The notes beneath the pieces were generated by a model. It was not told where the DNA came from and did no database searches. It saw nothing but the letters and a program-made list of their open reading frames with translations. A stretch of 64,000 bases of DNA from Hyphochytrium catenoides (taxonomy: Eukaryota > Sar > Hyphochytriomycetes > Hyphochytriales > Hyphochytriaceae), in the NCBI GenBank assembly GCA_900088475.1, contig FLMG01000261.1, positions 5,581-69,580 on the forward strand, read 5' to 3'. A program made the position numbers and the translations under genes. Shown here in pieces: positions 41,659 through 56,072 of this stretch. The first letter of the stretch is position 1. Each line of letters starts with the position of its first letter.

Positions 41659-44600
41659 CTAATCATCCAGCTGGGTCAACATGGCTACGCCTCGGCCGAC
41701 CCAGTGTTCTTCAGGGAGGTCTGATGGTAAACGAATAAAGCAAATGAAGTTCGTAGAATGACCAGTGGTTGAGAGGACACCCCGCCGATCACTATATGAC
41801 AAGAGGGAACAGGAGATGCGCTTTAGTGACGACCGAATCAGAGCTTGAACCAGCGAGAAGGTTGCGACAACTGTAACACGCAGGGGAATGATATAGACAT
41901 TCAGCGCTCTCTTTGAAAGCGGCCATATTGACGAACGGACAATGAAGAGCTAGCCTCTTTTGCAGCTTACCTTGTTTTATAAAGAGGACAGGTATAGTGC
42001 GGGTACTTCCGCACCTCTACTTTCTTGACTGGTCGGAGCCACATGAGGGGAGCAGGAGTGAAGAGAACCTTTGGCAGAGACTCTGCTAGAGATCCACTTG
42101 TCTTGTCCCAGCGTGCCCCTTCAAGGAAGAGCCCCCGCACAAACACTCCGTCCTACGGTTAGCACCAGACACTCTGTTAGGCCTCTACATTACATCTTCC
42201 CTCTTCTCCGTGATTGTATACGGGTTCGGGGGTTTCCTCACCTGAGGTTTATCCTCATAGTTATCCTTTGGCATCATGTCGAAGTCAAACGTCAGGTTAT
42301 CTGAGAATGAGGGAAAGTGTTGGAAGGGAAAAAAAATGGTGAGGGTCTATCGCTGGTTCTGCGTGAAGTATCTTCAGCTTCCGACATGGTCACCCGTTTA
42401 TTCTTACAAGCTTACCTATTGGGATCGTGTACTTCCTGGCAAAGTTCTGGCTCGCGCCAGTCAGAAACGCCTGAGTAAAGAAGAACCCGGATAGCCAGTA
42501 AACGGTTGGAGGCTTATCCTCTAGCCAGGTCTGGAAAAACTCAAGTCGCACTAGCAAATCGTTGACGTAGCTAGAAGCAGGCTTGAGAGAAGGATAAGAT
42601 TTAGCCATCCACATGGCTGGGATTTTACCGAAGAAGAGCGAGTTGCCAAGTTTTTCCAAATCAACGGACATCACGATTAAACCCTTGATGGCCTTTCCTA
42701 AGTTCACTAAACTGGACCTGATGACACCGAGGAGATTGTTGAAGCGAATGAGCTCCTGACAGAGCACCGTGTTCATCGACTCTTCCCACTGTACAGGATA
42801 GCGGATCTGTGCCATCTCCATGTCGAAGTTCGCAGGAAGCTTGGCAAGGATGTCTCTAGCAATGCCAGCCGTCACCTCCTCTTGGGACACAGCTCCTTCA
42901 CCCCCGCCGGATGAGTTTCCTTGAGTGAGAAGTATGTCAGAAAAGAGACGAGAGGTTTCGTTCTGGTTCTTGGTGATGTTCGCATTGTCATGCAAGCCAA
43001 AGACCTCGGGAGGGGCGACCAAAGGAAGAGTGTTAATTTGACGAAGGTAGGCATCGTGACCTCCGTCCTCAGGCACCTTGTATAAGCCCGAGGAAGACAA
43101 GGGTGCGCCCTCATTAAGAACAGAGAGGTCATAGAAGCGGTTTAAGATGCTGTGCAAGGTCCGCCTGTCCTTATCGTCAGTCACTCTCCCTCCATAATTG
43201 CATTCTCCTGTGCAATAACGCAGAGCTTTCAGAGGAATCTTTTCGTTCTCGTCCAAAAACATTGCTAGCTGTCTCACACTGATGCGAAGGTCTGACGCAT
43301 TGAACTCATAAGGAATATTCCATCCGAGAGGCCCAAACTGTCTCCTCTCTTGCACTACTGCATGGAAGAAACAGAGACCAAAGAGCAGCCTCCGGAACTC
43401 CACCCCCTTTGAGCATGACTCAAAGAAAGATTGATCAGCAATAGGGTCACTTAGGTATGAGCTTAGTAGGTTAGAACGGAGTCCTTTGGGCGGTTCCAGA
43501 GTCATCTTCACCCCATTCTGCAGGACGGAGACAGGAAAGACGTCCGAGGGATAGGTCGTGCACCAAAGCCGGAAATTTGCATGTGTTCCGTCGTTGTTTA
43601 ACTCCTCGGTAGTCTTTTCCATGGTAGACATCCAGGATGGTGCAAGATGGCAGTTCTGGAGTACCACCCATGTGCCATTTGCGCGGGCTTTTTCAATCAT
43701 TGCCTCAGCAATAGGACCCTGTCCTTGCCCAAGAGAAATGCTTTCAGTCTTCTGGCCTTGGCTCTCCGCAAACTTCAGGACGGCTGTCATGGGGTCAGCA
43801 CCCGGTGAGAGGATGAAAATGAGTGGCGAGATCTTGGAGCTATCCTGGAAGCAAGAGCCCAAGTCGAAGCTAGGAGGACGGACAAAATCCTCTCCCATTA
43901 CCGCAACAACATAATTTTGAATGCCTAGCATTACTCTGTCGGGTCGGATGCATCGGAGTGGCAGAAGCTTTTGAAAGCCTGTCAAATCTTGGTCCCAGTG
44001 CCCTGGCAACTTCTCCATATGAGCCTCCGTGCTATCATATATTCTTTTCCATTCCTCTTTCTGCGCCTCAAACTCTTCCTTCAGCATTCTGAAGGCTGGC
44101 AGCTCAGAGAGGCGGCAGAACTCTCCCCATTGCTTGTCGCTGAGCCATTGTGGAGCAGGATTTGGCGTGGGGTTATCCATGGCCACGCCGCCCGTCAACA
44201 AGAAGTACCATTCTCCTTGGTCAATAAGCTTCCGACCCTTAAGCACACTGATGGTTAGGAGAAAAGAGAATAGAAGCTTGTCCTTCTCTAGTAGGGACCG
44301 GGACACGTTCCGGTACAAAGAGTAAGTGAAGTGGTCATCGAGGATCTTCAGCCTTTTAACTATGTCAGGGCTTTTCTCGCTGAGACGAATGCTGAGGTTG
44401 AATAAGTTGATAAACCAACCCAGCGCGTACTGATATACGGGCTCGATGTTGGCTAACTCCGCGATGCAGAAGAAAAGCACTTGGGAAGAATAGGCCACTG
44501 ACTTGTAGCCTTGCCGGACCTCGTCAATCTCCTTCTCGGTGTCTTCGGCGATTTTCTGCTTAGCTTTGATCTCGTCGGACACACTCTTACTCTGGTTCAA

Positions 44601-47600
44601 AGTGCTAATCGCAGCCTCATCCTCAAGGATATTCCCCTCTGAGGCGGACAGGATGTGAAGAATCTAGAGGGGGAAGTGAGACGGGAGGAGATTGCACTGT
44701 CAGATAGAGAAACTGTTCGCCGCGCGAGTGGAACGAAGAGCGACTATCAGGAAAGGCCACAGGGACAGGAGAGAGCGAGACGGCAAGTCATCGCGCAGCT
44801 GGTTAGGGGTAGACAACACAACTCAATAGCTTTTAAGAGTTTAAGAGGAGGGCCATCTACAGTCCAGAATATGGCTTTCGGGCTTACCTTGTCCTCAATC
44901 TCCTTCAGCAACCGCTTGTTCTCTGCTCCCTCTAATATTAGCTTATTTTTCTGTTCCTCTAAGTCTGGCCGCTCCTGAGCTACTACGATACCAAGGAGTT
45001 GGTCTTCAAGTCCTTCAGGGGTGATCATGAAGTTAAGCAGTGTGACCTTGACCGAAACTTCGGGCAAGTAGTGAGGGTTGCGTAGCTTGGTGGTGATGTA
45101 GAACCGAAAACTCTCAGAATACTCCACCGTAGCATCTCCCAGCCTAATACACTCAACTCCACCCTGCTTAAAGGTTTGCTTCAGCAGAAGAGGCTCAATG
45201 GAAGGATCCAGCTCTTCTCCAACGTTCTCCAGAAGGACTGGATAGCCAAATGGTAAAGCGTTTTCTATTGTACGTAGATAATCATTGTCCGTCAGCTTGA
45301 CGACCTCCAACCGGTTGTTTTTCTCCATGTTGCGTATCCACTTGTTAGCTTGACCCTGGGGGTCAATCATTAAAGGCCAACGCCTGGCATTGAAGACGAT
45401 AATGCCATTATCTACACTGAATCCATCCGTGGGAAGGCCATCTATGTTCCACTGACGGATCTGGACTGGTTCCCCTAAGGTGCTTGTCAAAGAAGGCGAG
45501 CGAGAGAGAGGAAGGTTTCTAGTACGGCAGAATTGGACCCAATCCTGCAAGCCTATGTCTCTAAAGACGGAAGTGAAGGGACCGAGATAGGCCACTACTC
45601 CAGCAGAGATGAGAACATCACCAGTGAGATTGTTCAATTGTTCGTTGAGTTCATCAGCAAACTGCTTCCATCTGCTTTTTTCTCCGCCTAGACTTTCTAT
45701 GAGAGTAGAGGCGCGGGTCAACTTCTTTCCGCAGAGATCTACCTGACGTTGTAAATCTGCTTTCTTATCGCTCGCCTCCTGCAGCTGACGCTGAAGACCT
45801 GCCATATCATCCTCGACGGCTTGAAGCTCCAGCTGTTTGCCTCTGAGCGCTGTCATTGTTGTCTCTAGTTGACCCTCCGCAATATGGAGCGCTTCCCTCT
45901 TCGGCGCTACCTCCTTAGCCACTCTCTCATAGGTTTCCATTGCAAAGACCCACTTTGCCAGCCCGGCAGCAGCCTTGGAAGCTTTTTGTGCCTTTTCTAT
46001 GGTGAAATTCTCGTTTGTGAGGTACTTTGTCCTTATTTCCTTCATAATCTTGTCCGGAATATTGTCCTTGTCGTAGGTACGGAGCTGATTCAAAAAGGTT
46101 ACATCAGAGAGCATCTTCTGAGATGGGCCCCAGTAGTCCATGATACGACGACTGGGGTCTGCAGGATCAGGGATTCTGGCAGGTTTTATGTCTAGCATAA
46201 CGCACACTGCCTCACAGACAAGCTTCACGCCAGCTGGAGGCTTGGTGAGGACCTTCACCTCGTTGATATCCTGTGGTTTAATAGTATCAAGAGCAGCAAT
46301 GGCCTCCTCCAAGGCTGGCAAGGCCAGTGAGAGATCTGCCTCGACGCTCGCCTTAGCAGCGGCACACTTGTCCGCTTCTGCCTGAGCCACAGCAGCATCG
46401 GCCTGCACCTCAGCTCTCTTCTTCTCCACCCCAGGAACTTTGCTCTGTATGACATTCATCAGCTCGTCGGTCTCCTTTTGGGACTGGGCCAGAACTGGTT
46501 GAAGGTCCTCCAACTCTTTCTGCATGACGGAAACGTTCTTCTCGGCAAAGTCCAGCTTCTCCAAACCAACTTCATACCGTTTCTTCTTACCCAACACGTC
46601 CTTTCTTCGTTTGTCAAGCGCCGATTTGTAGCTAACAATAAGCTCTAGGTAAGAGGTCGGTGTGACATAATTTTGCCGTCTTAGCTGTCTAAGATAGTCA
46701 CTTGATAGCCTAATGACAGACTGGTGGAAGTACTGGCAGGTAGCGATGATTTCGTCCCTTAGTTCTTCCTTTTCAATCACTACATCTGCAAGGAACTTCT
46801 TCGCCACTGCTACCAGCGCATCGTTTGGCCAGGCAGTGAACCAATTGATGGTGCAGCAATTGATAAGAGAAGGAAATTTCCGCAAGCGGTCCCTGAAGGC
46901 ATCGCCGATTGGAGAGAAGGCCAGAGCAACATGCAGGTTGTCTCTAATGCGACTGATGTAGAAGCTGTACAGCTGCTCCGGGGTCATATCTTGGGCAGCT
47001 TTACCCATGACATTCCTAGCATGAGGACGTACTGCTTCGCAGATGGCAACCTTCTCGTCGTACGGAAAGATATTAGGAACCTCTCCCGCGTTGAGCACGT
47101 TATTGATATCTTCAACAAAGCCTTCGTTCTTGATCTGGGTGTCACTGAACAGGAAGACGAGAGGCTTATCACCTGTCCCTGCTGTTTTTAGGATGGTTTT
47201 GAGATCCTCCCTCCATTCTGCCTGGCCATAATTCTTCGAAATCTCGATCTGGAAGACCTGATAGTCCATCATGAAGGCTGCCAGTCTCGTCAAGCTCTGC
47301 CTTCCGCTGCCCCCGACGCCTACGAGGAGCATGTTCCCTCCTGGCATTTTCAGTACGCGTGCAATGCGGGAGATATGCTCCACGGCGAACAAGAAGACGA
47401 CTAGATTCATGGGCTTCCGACTCTGAGCGTTGAAATCTCCTAGGTAGCGCTCCATACACGCGATAAGCTTCTGTAGGCCATTTGAAGTTGGGGTCACAGT
47501 GACATCTACCTCTTGATATAGCTTCGGGTTGGCTTCAGGATTAATGTAATCTCCGAAGAATAAGTTGCGCATGTCATCTACCGAGACCTCACCTTCCGCA

Positions 47601-50600
47601 TGTCCCATTTTCAAATGTTTGAACAGAGGGTCGAACTGGGTGCCAAAGTGACTGGTTGCCATCTCCTTGAGTAAACTTAGGAACCAACTTCTATCCTGGT
47701 CATCAATGAGCCTGTCACCAAAGACGCGCAGCGTCTCATGAACCCACAGTCTTATGAATACGTTCTCAGTCAGTTGCTCACTCGGCTTGACGAGAAGCAT
47801 TCCCTGAATTACCCTGGAAAAGTCTCGAAGATTAAAAGTGTAATGGCTCTTCTTAGGTGTTGGCAACAGGGACCGCACAGAAGAGCGGTAGACTTCTAAG
47901 GTGGCAGACACTACTGCTTCTGTCTGCTTCTGAATGTTATGGCTGAAGTTGTTGGAGCTCAGGTAGGAAGCTACTATCGTGGTAAAGATCCTTTTCAACG
48001 TGGAGTCATCGAACTCTGTGAAACAGAGAACGTTGAAGTGACGCACCAGTCGTGGCGTAATATTGTTTCTTCCACCTCCGGGTGGCCCCATAGCGGTCAC
48101 CAACGTTGTGTCCACGATGGTTCTCCACGTTTTGTCCTTAAGGTCGTACCAACCGCCGTTGTCAACCAGCTGGCGAAGAAGTTCAATGGGTGGCTGAGCG
48201 CCATAGGTTTCCACCAGAGGCATATTTAAGTCATCTACAAAGATCACCGCATTTCGACCCACGGGTGGTCCGTAGACGCCTTTACGCCGCTTGTCTAGTT
48301 TGCCATCTATAATATCTTGAGTCATGTTGGCAGAGGTCTTGGCAGAAAAAGCTAAGTTGATATAAGCGTACTTCTCACGTGGGAAGCGCTCAGTGATGGT
48401 ACGATGCATATAGCAGGACTTTCCTGTGCCCGTGGGCCCACACACCAAAATTCGCCGCTGCTGAGTAACGAGAAGCTGGACCATGTGCTCAAACTGCGCG
48501 GTGTATACGGTTGGGACCACAATACTATTGTATGGAGTACCAGCAGGAATCTCAATTGGCGCTAGAACTTCTTCCCAGCTCCTCCACCTTCCATCCGTCG
48601 TTGCATATAAGTAGTCGTAGATTGAACCACGGAGAGGTACAGGATTTGCAAAGACGTGGCTCTTCTTCCCGTCATCAAAGCTCGGCTTCTTCCACCTCCG
48701 TACTTGTAAAGCGCGATCTACCGCATCATACTCCCTTGAGATTACGCCAACATCTTCAACAATCTGCCTTAGGAATCTGTTGAACTTATCTCTACCGTCA
48801 GCGTTAGTAGTGATGCCGATGGACCAGACAAGACCAAAGAAGAAGCAATTCTCCACTAGCTCAACGCTGTCAACTTGTTTCGCTCCTGCCGGAGCTTTGC
48901 CCTCATTACCCAGCTTTTCATTCAACAGGCATTCCATGATATTGATGAGACTAACCACTAAGCTTGTATCCACAGTCGGTATTAGCTCTGTGAGCTCCTT
49001 GCGGAGAAAGGCAATGCAGGGTTCCACAAGCCAATCGAACAGAAGGACAACGAGCTTTCCATCCGCTTTTGAGAGAGAGAATTTTTGCTTGTTTTCAAAA
49101 GAGACTCCCTCTCCATCCTTCTTTGAGTTGGCAAGGTTGTTTCCTTCTGTCTGTGTGCCTCCTGCACCTTTAGTTTCATTGACAAACCTTTCTAGCCATG
49201 AGTCTAGAACGGGCCGCCATCCTAGCCTTTCCGGTTCCATATATATCATGCCGCAACGCGACACAGTAGCTGGAGATGCTGCCAATAGATCCATAGGCTC
49301 AAAGATCATACTCATCACGGAAGACATGGCAATAATCTCCCCGCTCATCAAGCAGAGCTTTCTGTTGTCGTCAAGCACAGTGTTCATGTTCTCAATCCAG
49401 ATCGCATCGACGGGGCCGTCAAACATCACCCACTTCCTGGCTGCTTCAGGATATCCCTTGTTCATTGCAAGATTTCTATAATTGATTGCCAAAACACCGT
49501 CCGTCCACTCGTGGCTTACAGGGTCAAATTGGCCATAAAGCTGACCCATGGTAATGGATTTCGGATTCATGACCACGGGTATCACGTCAGACCACCGACT
49601 GTCGCTTGGGAACTCCGCGTGGAGCTTCCCCAAAGTGTCAGCCAAGACACGCCATGCTGATGTCTTTCCTGAAAAGGGCATCCCGACAACCATGAAGCCG
49701 TGGCGCACTATCATCATCTCGTAAACTTGAATCACCTAACAATTGGGGTAAGTACGCAGTCGGCTAAGTGCAATGTTACGAAGAAGGGGTAAAGTGCTTA
49801 AACCTAAGGAAATCTAGCGTGAGAAAGTGCAAACGTCTAGACCTCGAAAGTCAGCATATCCACAATGAAGCTATTAACAGAGTAACATCCAAATTCCTGA
49901 TAGCCCGGCAGGCAGTATTGCGAAAGATGCATCGTTCATTCCCCGGTATCGGGGCTTAGCCAAGGGGTAATGCAGTTCGGGTGGACGTCTCAAATGAAGA
50001 AAGAGAAGGAAAGCAGCGCGGAAAATCCGTGAGACGACAAATCTACCCATTCACACTTACCTTTTCGATGAAGTTATCCACTGGTTGGAGGTTCCTTTCT
50101 TTGCAGACCTGCTTCATTGCCGCAGTCATGTTCGTGCGGTCTGGAGGTGTGACGGTCACTCCAGGAAAGAGATCAGATACAATGCCATGGAAAAGAGGAA
50201 CATCTGGGGAAAGAAACTTAGGTAGGTTGACGTCTACGATCGACCGCAGGACTAACACGTCCTCAGGGAGATGTCCCTCTGATCTCTTCAAATTGCCTGA
50301 AGCCCTTAATACAGCCATGACAGCCCTCATGCCGTAGTCATAGTGTGACTGGGAAGACAGCTGCTCGGAGCAAAGGGTGTAGGTAGTGGTGATCTTCTTC
50401 GCTAAAGAATTCGCATCCTTGTACCCATACGAGTAAAGCATGATCTCTGCTATCATGGCGTAGTCTGGAACCATCATTGCCACTGTGCGGAACAATGCTT
50501 TAAGGTTGTCGGGAAGCTCTGCTCTACCGGCATAGCCAGGGTTCATTGTGATAAACGGGCAGCAAGTCTGCTTAAGATTCAACTCCGTTCCTTCAAAGAC

Positions 50601-53600
50601 AAATCTCTTCAAACCCTGCGCCTTAGCAATCTGAATGCAGAGTATTTGCTGCGCGATAACAGATAAAACCTCTAGCTGAATGCGGTTGAACTCATCAAAA
50701 CAAGCCCAGGCACCTGAAGATGCAAGACCCTTGAAGAACTTTCCCATCGCAATGTAGTCCAGCCCATCCGAGCAATTGGTCACAACGCATTGTATAGCAA
50801 TAGCTTTGGCCAAATCCTTGGTAGTTTCAGTTTTCCCTGTTCCTGCTGGACCCTCGGGCGCTCCTCCAAGGTTCAGGTGGATGGCGCCCATTAAAGTCCG
50901 ATAACAGCGGTCCGTAAGGGGTGTAATCACCAACCTCATGCTGTTGCCTAAGTACTCGTATGCGTAAAGGGCCAAAGCGTTGATCATTCGACATTCTAAA
51001 GTGCCTGGCGCTCCACTACTGGCGGAAATCCCATCCTGCTTCCAGTAGTATCGAAGCTGAGCTAGCCAGTCGAATTCCGTGCGATCTGAAACGCCAAGCT
51101 TTTGCAACTCTTCCACGGTGTCTCGGTTGTGAACATCCATTACTACGAGTGCACCTAGCGTTTGCCTGGTTAGCTTGGAGATATCCTGTCGAACCAGCTC
51201 CACCGTCTGAAGTAGCTCACTTCTCAGCTTGTCCAAAAGTGTAATGATGCCCTGCTTTCCTCCTGCCGCTAGGGCATTCTCTACTTGGTGGGTCCACATT
51301 GTCTGGTTGACAGCCAGTACCACCTGGCCCGGCCATTCACATACCCATTTAAGCCGTGGCTGCTGAGCGTAATCTACCATAGCAGAGTCCAGATGGTAGG
51401 CGGTGGACTTTCTCATAGTAGTTTCCACTTCAAGGAGCCAGTATTCTACATTTCCACCAGAATCCTTAGGGTTAATTTGCTTCTGATTGATCTTGTCGTA
51501 AGGAAACTTAACAGTCTCACCCTGTTAATGATGGAAAGCAGTCGGTTGAGATATGCACAACAAGGAAGTTCAAATAATAAGGCCAGACGAAGGGGTACCA
51601 TGCATTTGTACGAGACAAGAAGACTCTGTCATGGAAGAAGACCAGCACTACGGCGCCGGTAAGGAGAGGAGATCCATTGCACTTCAGATACTGCTATTGT
51701 ACCTACCTCAGCACTAATCATAGCCGATATATCAAGGTTCGGCTGAAACTCCAGCAAGTTGATCCCATCGAAGCATTTCTTCAAATGTGGCTGGACTCTG
51801 AGTGGATCCTTAGTTTCCGCCAGAATTTCGAGCAATTCATCGTTCGAAAGGAAGAAGAATCGTGGGAACGCTAATCTCTTGGTTTCCAGATAGTCATTCA
51901 AGCCTTTTTGAATAAGCTCCAAGTCCGCATTTGCCTTTATTAGGTTCTCAAGAAGCCCACTTCCGGAACGTCTGGCCACCGACAGCGCTGAAGGATCTTG
52001 AGCAGTCTCTCCCATACTTTTTCTCCATATTGCATCCACTTGCTTGAAGAGCTCGCCCTCTCTTGGCATCTGCTTCATAATGTCATCAGAACCAAAAATT
52101 GGTTCCAAATACAGCCAAGTAGACTGGACTTTGAGCCAGTTGTCCAAAGTGTCCTGAAGGAGCACCAGGATCTTCTCCCAAGCGGTCACTCTTTCCAGAT
52201 ATGGCCTGATATACCGACTGCCTCTCATAGCTTGCGTCTTAACTATATGGTCATCCAGGAGCTGCTGAATCTCATCCACAGCTGTTAGAATGTATGTGCC
52301 CGTATTCCTGTAGGCTTTTGTGGCAAACATGACATCCTTCCACTCTACCTCCATTTTATCCATTGCTTTTTCGAGTCCGAACTCCTTCTGCCCCGCCACG
52401 CAGACCTCTTCTATTTGAGATGTAAACTTATTGAGGCCAATGCTAACGAGGTAGTCCACGTTAATCGTCTCAGTGTAGTCTATCGTGAGGCCTGTAATGC
52501 GGGAAATCTCATCCCAATGGCGGGGCCTGAGGCCAGGATTGCAGACCAGGGTCATTAAAGGTAGATGCTCTTTGAGAAGTGTGTTATTGACCTCAAGAAT
52601 GGACGTAGCAGCTTGTAGAGGTATCGCATAATGCTCCCCCATCCTCTCAAGGTCCTTAATGATCTTCAGCATGGTTCGTCTGAAATTATCCGCATCTCTT
52701 TCTGCACTCTCGGCATCAACAGAAGTCAGAGGATCATGGTACCAATGGTAGGACTTTGTCAGATACTCGCTCACTGCTGTCCAGAGACGTTCAATGGGGG
52801 ACAGCTGTTCTCTGATCTGCTTGATCCTTTCAGAATAGTCCGTTGTTGGGATATGCAGCAGCAACTCCTGTGTGTTGATACTCTCTGCTTCCGTTTGAGC
52901 GTCCGCCAAAGATCGCCTGAAGCCTTCGATCTTTGTGATCGTCGCAGTGACATCGTTGACATTCAGGGACCCAAAGTCAATCAGCTTCTCCAATTTCCTT
53001 GAAATGCCGTTGAGTTCAGTCACTAACGTCTCCCTTCGGCCATCGACGACCATCTCTAGCTCCTTCTTCCTCTTAGCTTGTACTTCGAAGCACTTCTGCT
53101 GATAGGTCTTCACGTTCTCCGGCCAGTTAATAGCCACAGTAAAGAGCTGGATCTCTTCTCTAGAACAGCGATACTTATTGTCCAACAGAAACTTCACTCT
53201 GAGGCATATCTCGTTGGAAAGCTGGATTCGGAGGTCTTGAAGGAGCTTCTCACTCTCTTTGGCATACTCCTCGAAAACCTTCAGCTCATTTGAGTCTAAC
53301 GGCTCAGAAATAAGTTTCTCCACTATTTGCTCGTAGCTAGCACATAATTGGCTCATATGCACTTTGTTATCCATCGCAACAGTCTCTAATATCCGGTGGA
53401 TAAGATCCTCAGCCTTCTCTGCATAAGCCTTTTTGATGTCATAGCTATGCACCGCAAACATTGGATAATAGCAGAAGTCAGGAACGGAGCTTTTGGCCTT
53501 AAGAACTGTGTCTCGAAGACGTAGAATAACCTGGGACATCTTCTTCAAACTCTGGACCGTCTTTGCCCCTCCTTCTCGGCTGTCCAGGGCCTCTGCCACG

Positions 53601-56072
53601 GCCTGGTCCTCACTCCCGTCAATCAGGGAGGAAAAATCCACAAATGACTCTAAGAGAAGAGAAGGCCGCTCCAGGTTTTGCCTGACGGCATCATGAACCC
53701 TCTGCTTCACTTCTGTAACTAGAGTGTCAGTGGTTGACATCGTTGCGGGCCCAAGGAACTGGAACTCTTCCGGTTTATTAAGGATACTGACTAGCTCTTC
53801 CCTCAACGATGGACATGGCAACTGATGAGAAGCCTCTACAAGAGATTCAATGCATGCATCAATTTCCTGCAGTAGTGCCTCTGGACCAGGTTCAAAAGTG
53901 GGGCGAACAGAAGTCTTCTCGGCTGTTGGGCTGAGTTTGAGGTCCAAGATAAAAGCACAGTCGCCTGACGAAAGTCGGCCATCGAATCTCTCAAAAAAGG
54001 TGGCAAACTCCTCAAGGCTTTCTTCAACCGAACCGCGAATTTGTAGCGAGAGTAAGGCTGAGGCGGACTTCAAGATACCGTACAGTTGGTCACCCGTGCG
54101 TTGTAGGGCGCTAGAAGGGACAGGAACATGAACCTGTATATTCTCTGCTTCATAGCCTTTGTCGCTTTCGACAGGAAGACCGTCCAATGCTAGTCTTTGT
54201 CTAAGGTGCGTCTCCGGGGAGCTCTCTCTTTTCGCTGGCGACGAAGAGGTACCGGAGCCGAGCTGAACCTTGCTCAAAGATGAATACCTAACGGGTAAGC
54301 CCGGAGTGACTCCTTCGAGGGCTGGTGTGACCCCCATTCGGCCCTGTAGGGAGGTGTCTATGTGCTCCGATACCTTATTGAGCCAATGCTGAATCAAAGC
54401 GTCACGAATAGTCCGACTATACTGACTGATGTGTGCTTTGAATGAGGACAAACCGACTGGCAGAGACCGAGAATACTCCTCTGTTAGAAGATCCACAAAC
54501 TTCAGATCGGAAACCTTTTTCACTCGAAAATCCGATGTAACACCAGAGGGAATGGGAACCGTATACCACAAGCGCTGCAGTTGATGGATCGCAGGGTCTG
54601 TCAGCCAGAGGCTTGATGCTATAAACTGTCGGGCGGCCGAGATACTCCGTGCATCCAATCCAGTCTTCCTAAAGACCCGCCATTCTTTGACCTGATACTC
54701 AACGTTTGTCCACTCCTTAGGGCCAGCCTTTTTCAGACATTCGGGTTGAATCTTCATCTGCAGATGTTAATGAACAGCGGGAAAGAACATAAGCCTACAT
54801 TACCTCATGGTAGGACAATAGCAATAAGCGCTTTGCTCACAAAGTCAATCTTTGAGTAAGACGGGACCATACGCTCACACCTACCTTCTTCGCGACCTCT
54901 TGATCACGTAATGCGTAGTCTACGACTGAGCGAGCCACAGCGACATAGTAGTCTTGGTAAACTTCTTTCAAAATTGCAGTCATGAGTCCCTTCTTGTTCG
55001 GTGACTCCAGAGCCTGGCATCTTGATGTTTGAGAGCTAACACCTTCTAAGATCTTGTGCGCAGTGCGCTCTTCGTAGTCTTGGATAGCACCACGTTCTAC
55101 TAGAGCCCTCACTTCCTTCCAGTAGTTTTTAATATCTTCCTCCCTCGCCGCAACGTCCTCCTGCAGTTTGTGCCATACATTCGCCTGTTGATTGCCTCCA
55201 GGGGAGGGATGTCCCTTCTTTGGGGATTTGGCGTAGGTAGATGTACTTCCTGGCGTGATCATATACGGTGTATCTTTAGCAGGTGATCGCTGCAAACGAC
55301 GCAAGGATCTTTCATCATTCTCCGTCCGTAATATTAAGGGATCTTCTGGATAACGTCTGGTCTCACTGTTATCCTTCTGCGCCAGTTCAATTGAGTCGTT
55401 GTTTGCTGGGTGAGGGAGGTCTGAGCTGAGCGCATAGTGTGTTGTATTAGTGTGTTGATCTTCGTTCCCCCCGAATCTGATGGGAGATAGCTTCCTCGGT
55501 GAGCCCTTGGTCTTGGTCATAGACTTGCTCGGGCTGTGATGTTCGGGGATTCCGTTGTCAAAGAGTGCGGCAACAGCCTGGATGCTGGTACCACTGGCGG
55601 TAGGTGTATAATTCCTGCCGACTCTATCACTTGGACTATAGTATGCAGTAGGCTCGACTGTCTGGTATGCGGTAGGCAAAGGAAATGTTTTCGTGGCCAC
55701 TGAAAGGTACTCAACATTAGCGGTCGCATCGACTATGTCTCGAGCAGTGCGAGGCCCAGGAGAAGGAGGTGTCGTGGGTCTAGCCTGTGGCTCTTTGCGA
55801 GTCGGACTATGGTGATCCTCTGTGCGCTCGTTATGGGAGATGATGGAGGATTTTAGAATGTTGAGCTTGTAAGCAAATGCTCCATCCTGTCTCTGTGGAG
55901 AAACGTGAGCGTGTGGTGAGTATTGCATATGTTCGCTTTGGAATATTGACGACGGCACTACCTTGTCTGCCGATCCCTGCTCACGAGACCGTATTGGCGA
56001 TCGATTTTTGGGCGAGCTGTTTGATGGGGAGTCCGAGGGCTGCGACCCTGGGGCTCGTCCTCTAGACGCCAT
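41659..56072 (-). CDS. Axonemal inner-arm dynein heavy chain (DNAH3/7/12 type), complete
   Basis: Eight exons: 56072-54885, 54757-51707, 51521-50061, 49735-44888, 44663-42416, 42300-42242, 42152-41971 and 41791-41659. All phases agree, giving 4389 residues. Motor of ciliary bending. Exon 1 encodes a Ser/Pro-rich N-terminal extension and then [18 protein letters not shown], joined to the conserved tail. AAA1 has GPAGTGKT (about residue 1637) and [11 protein letters not shown]2 has GMPFSGKT (about 1918), AAA3 GPTGTGKS (about 2333) and AAA4 GVGGSGRQS (about 2702). The coiled-coil stalk and microtubule-binding region follow (about 2900-3250), then [32 protein letters not shown] and the C-terminal STTGHSTNF...[12 protein letters not shown]. 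The C-terminal sequence is closest to the DNAH3/7/12 single-headed group by memory. Family members are usually about 4000 residues; the excess is mostly the extension. Divergent from SKI3. Confidence 0.97.

Noticed and set aside
48780-49481. 233-residue plus-strand frame inside the dynein gene
   Set aside because: Antisense shadow of a strongly conserved dynein exon; no independent motif.
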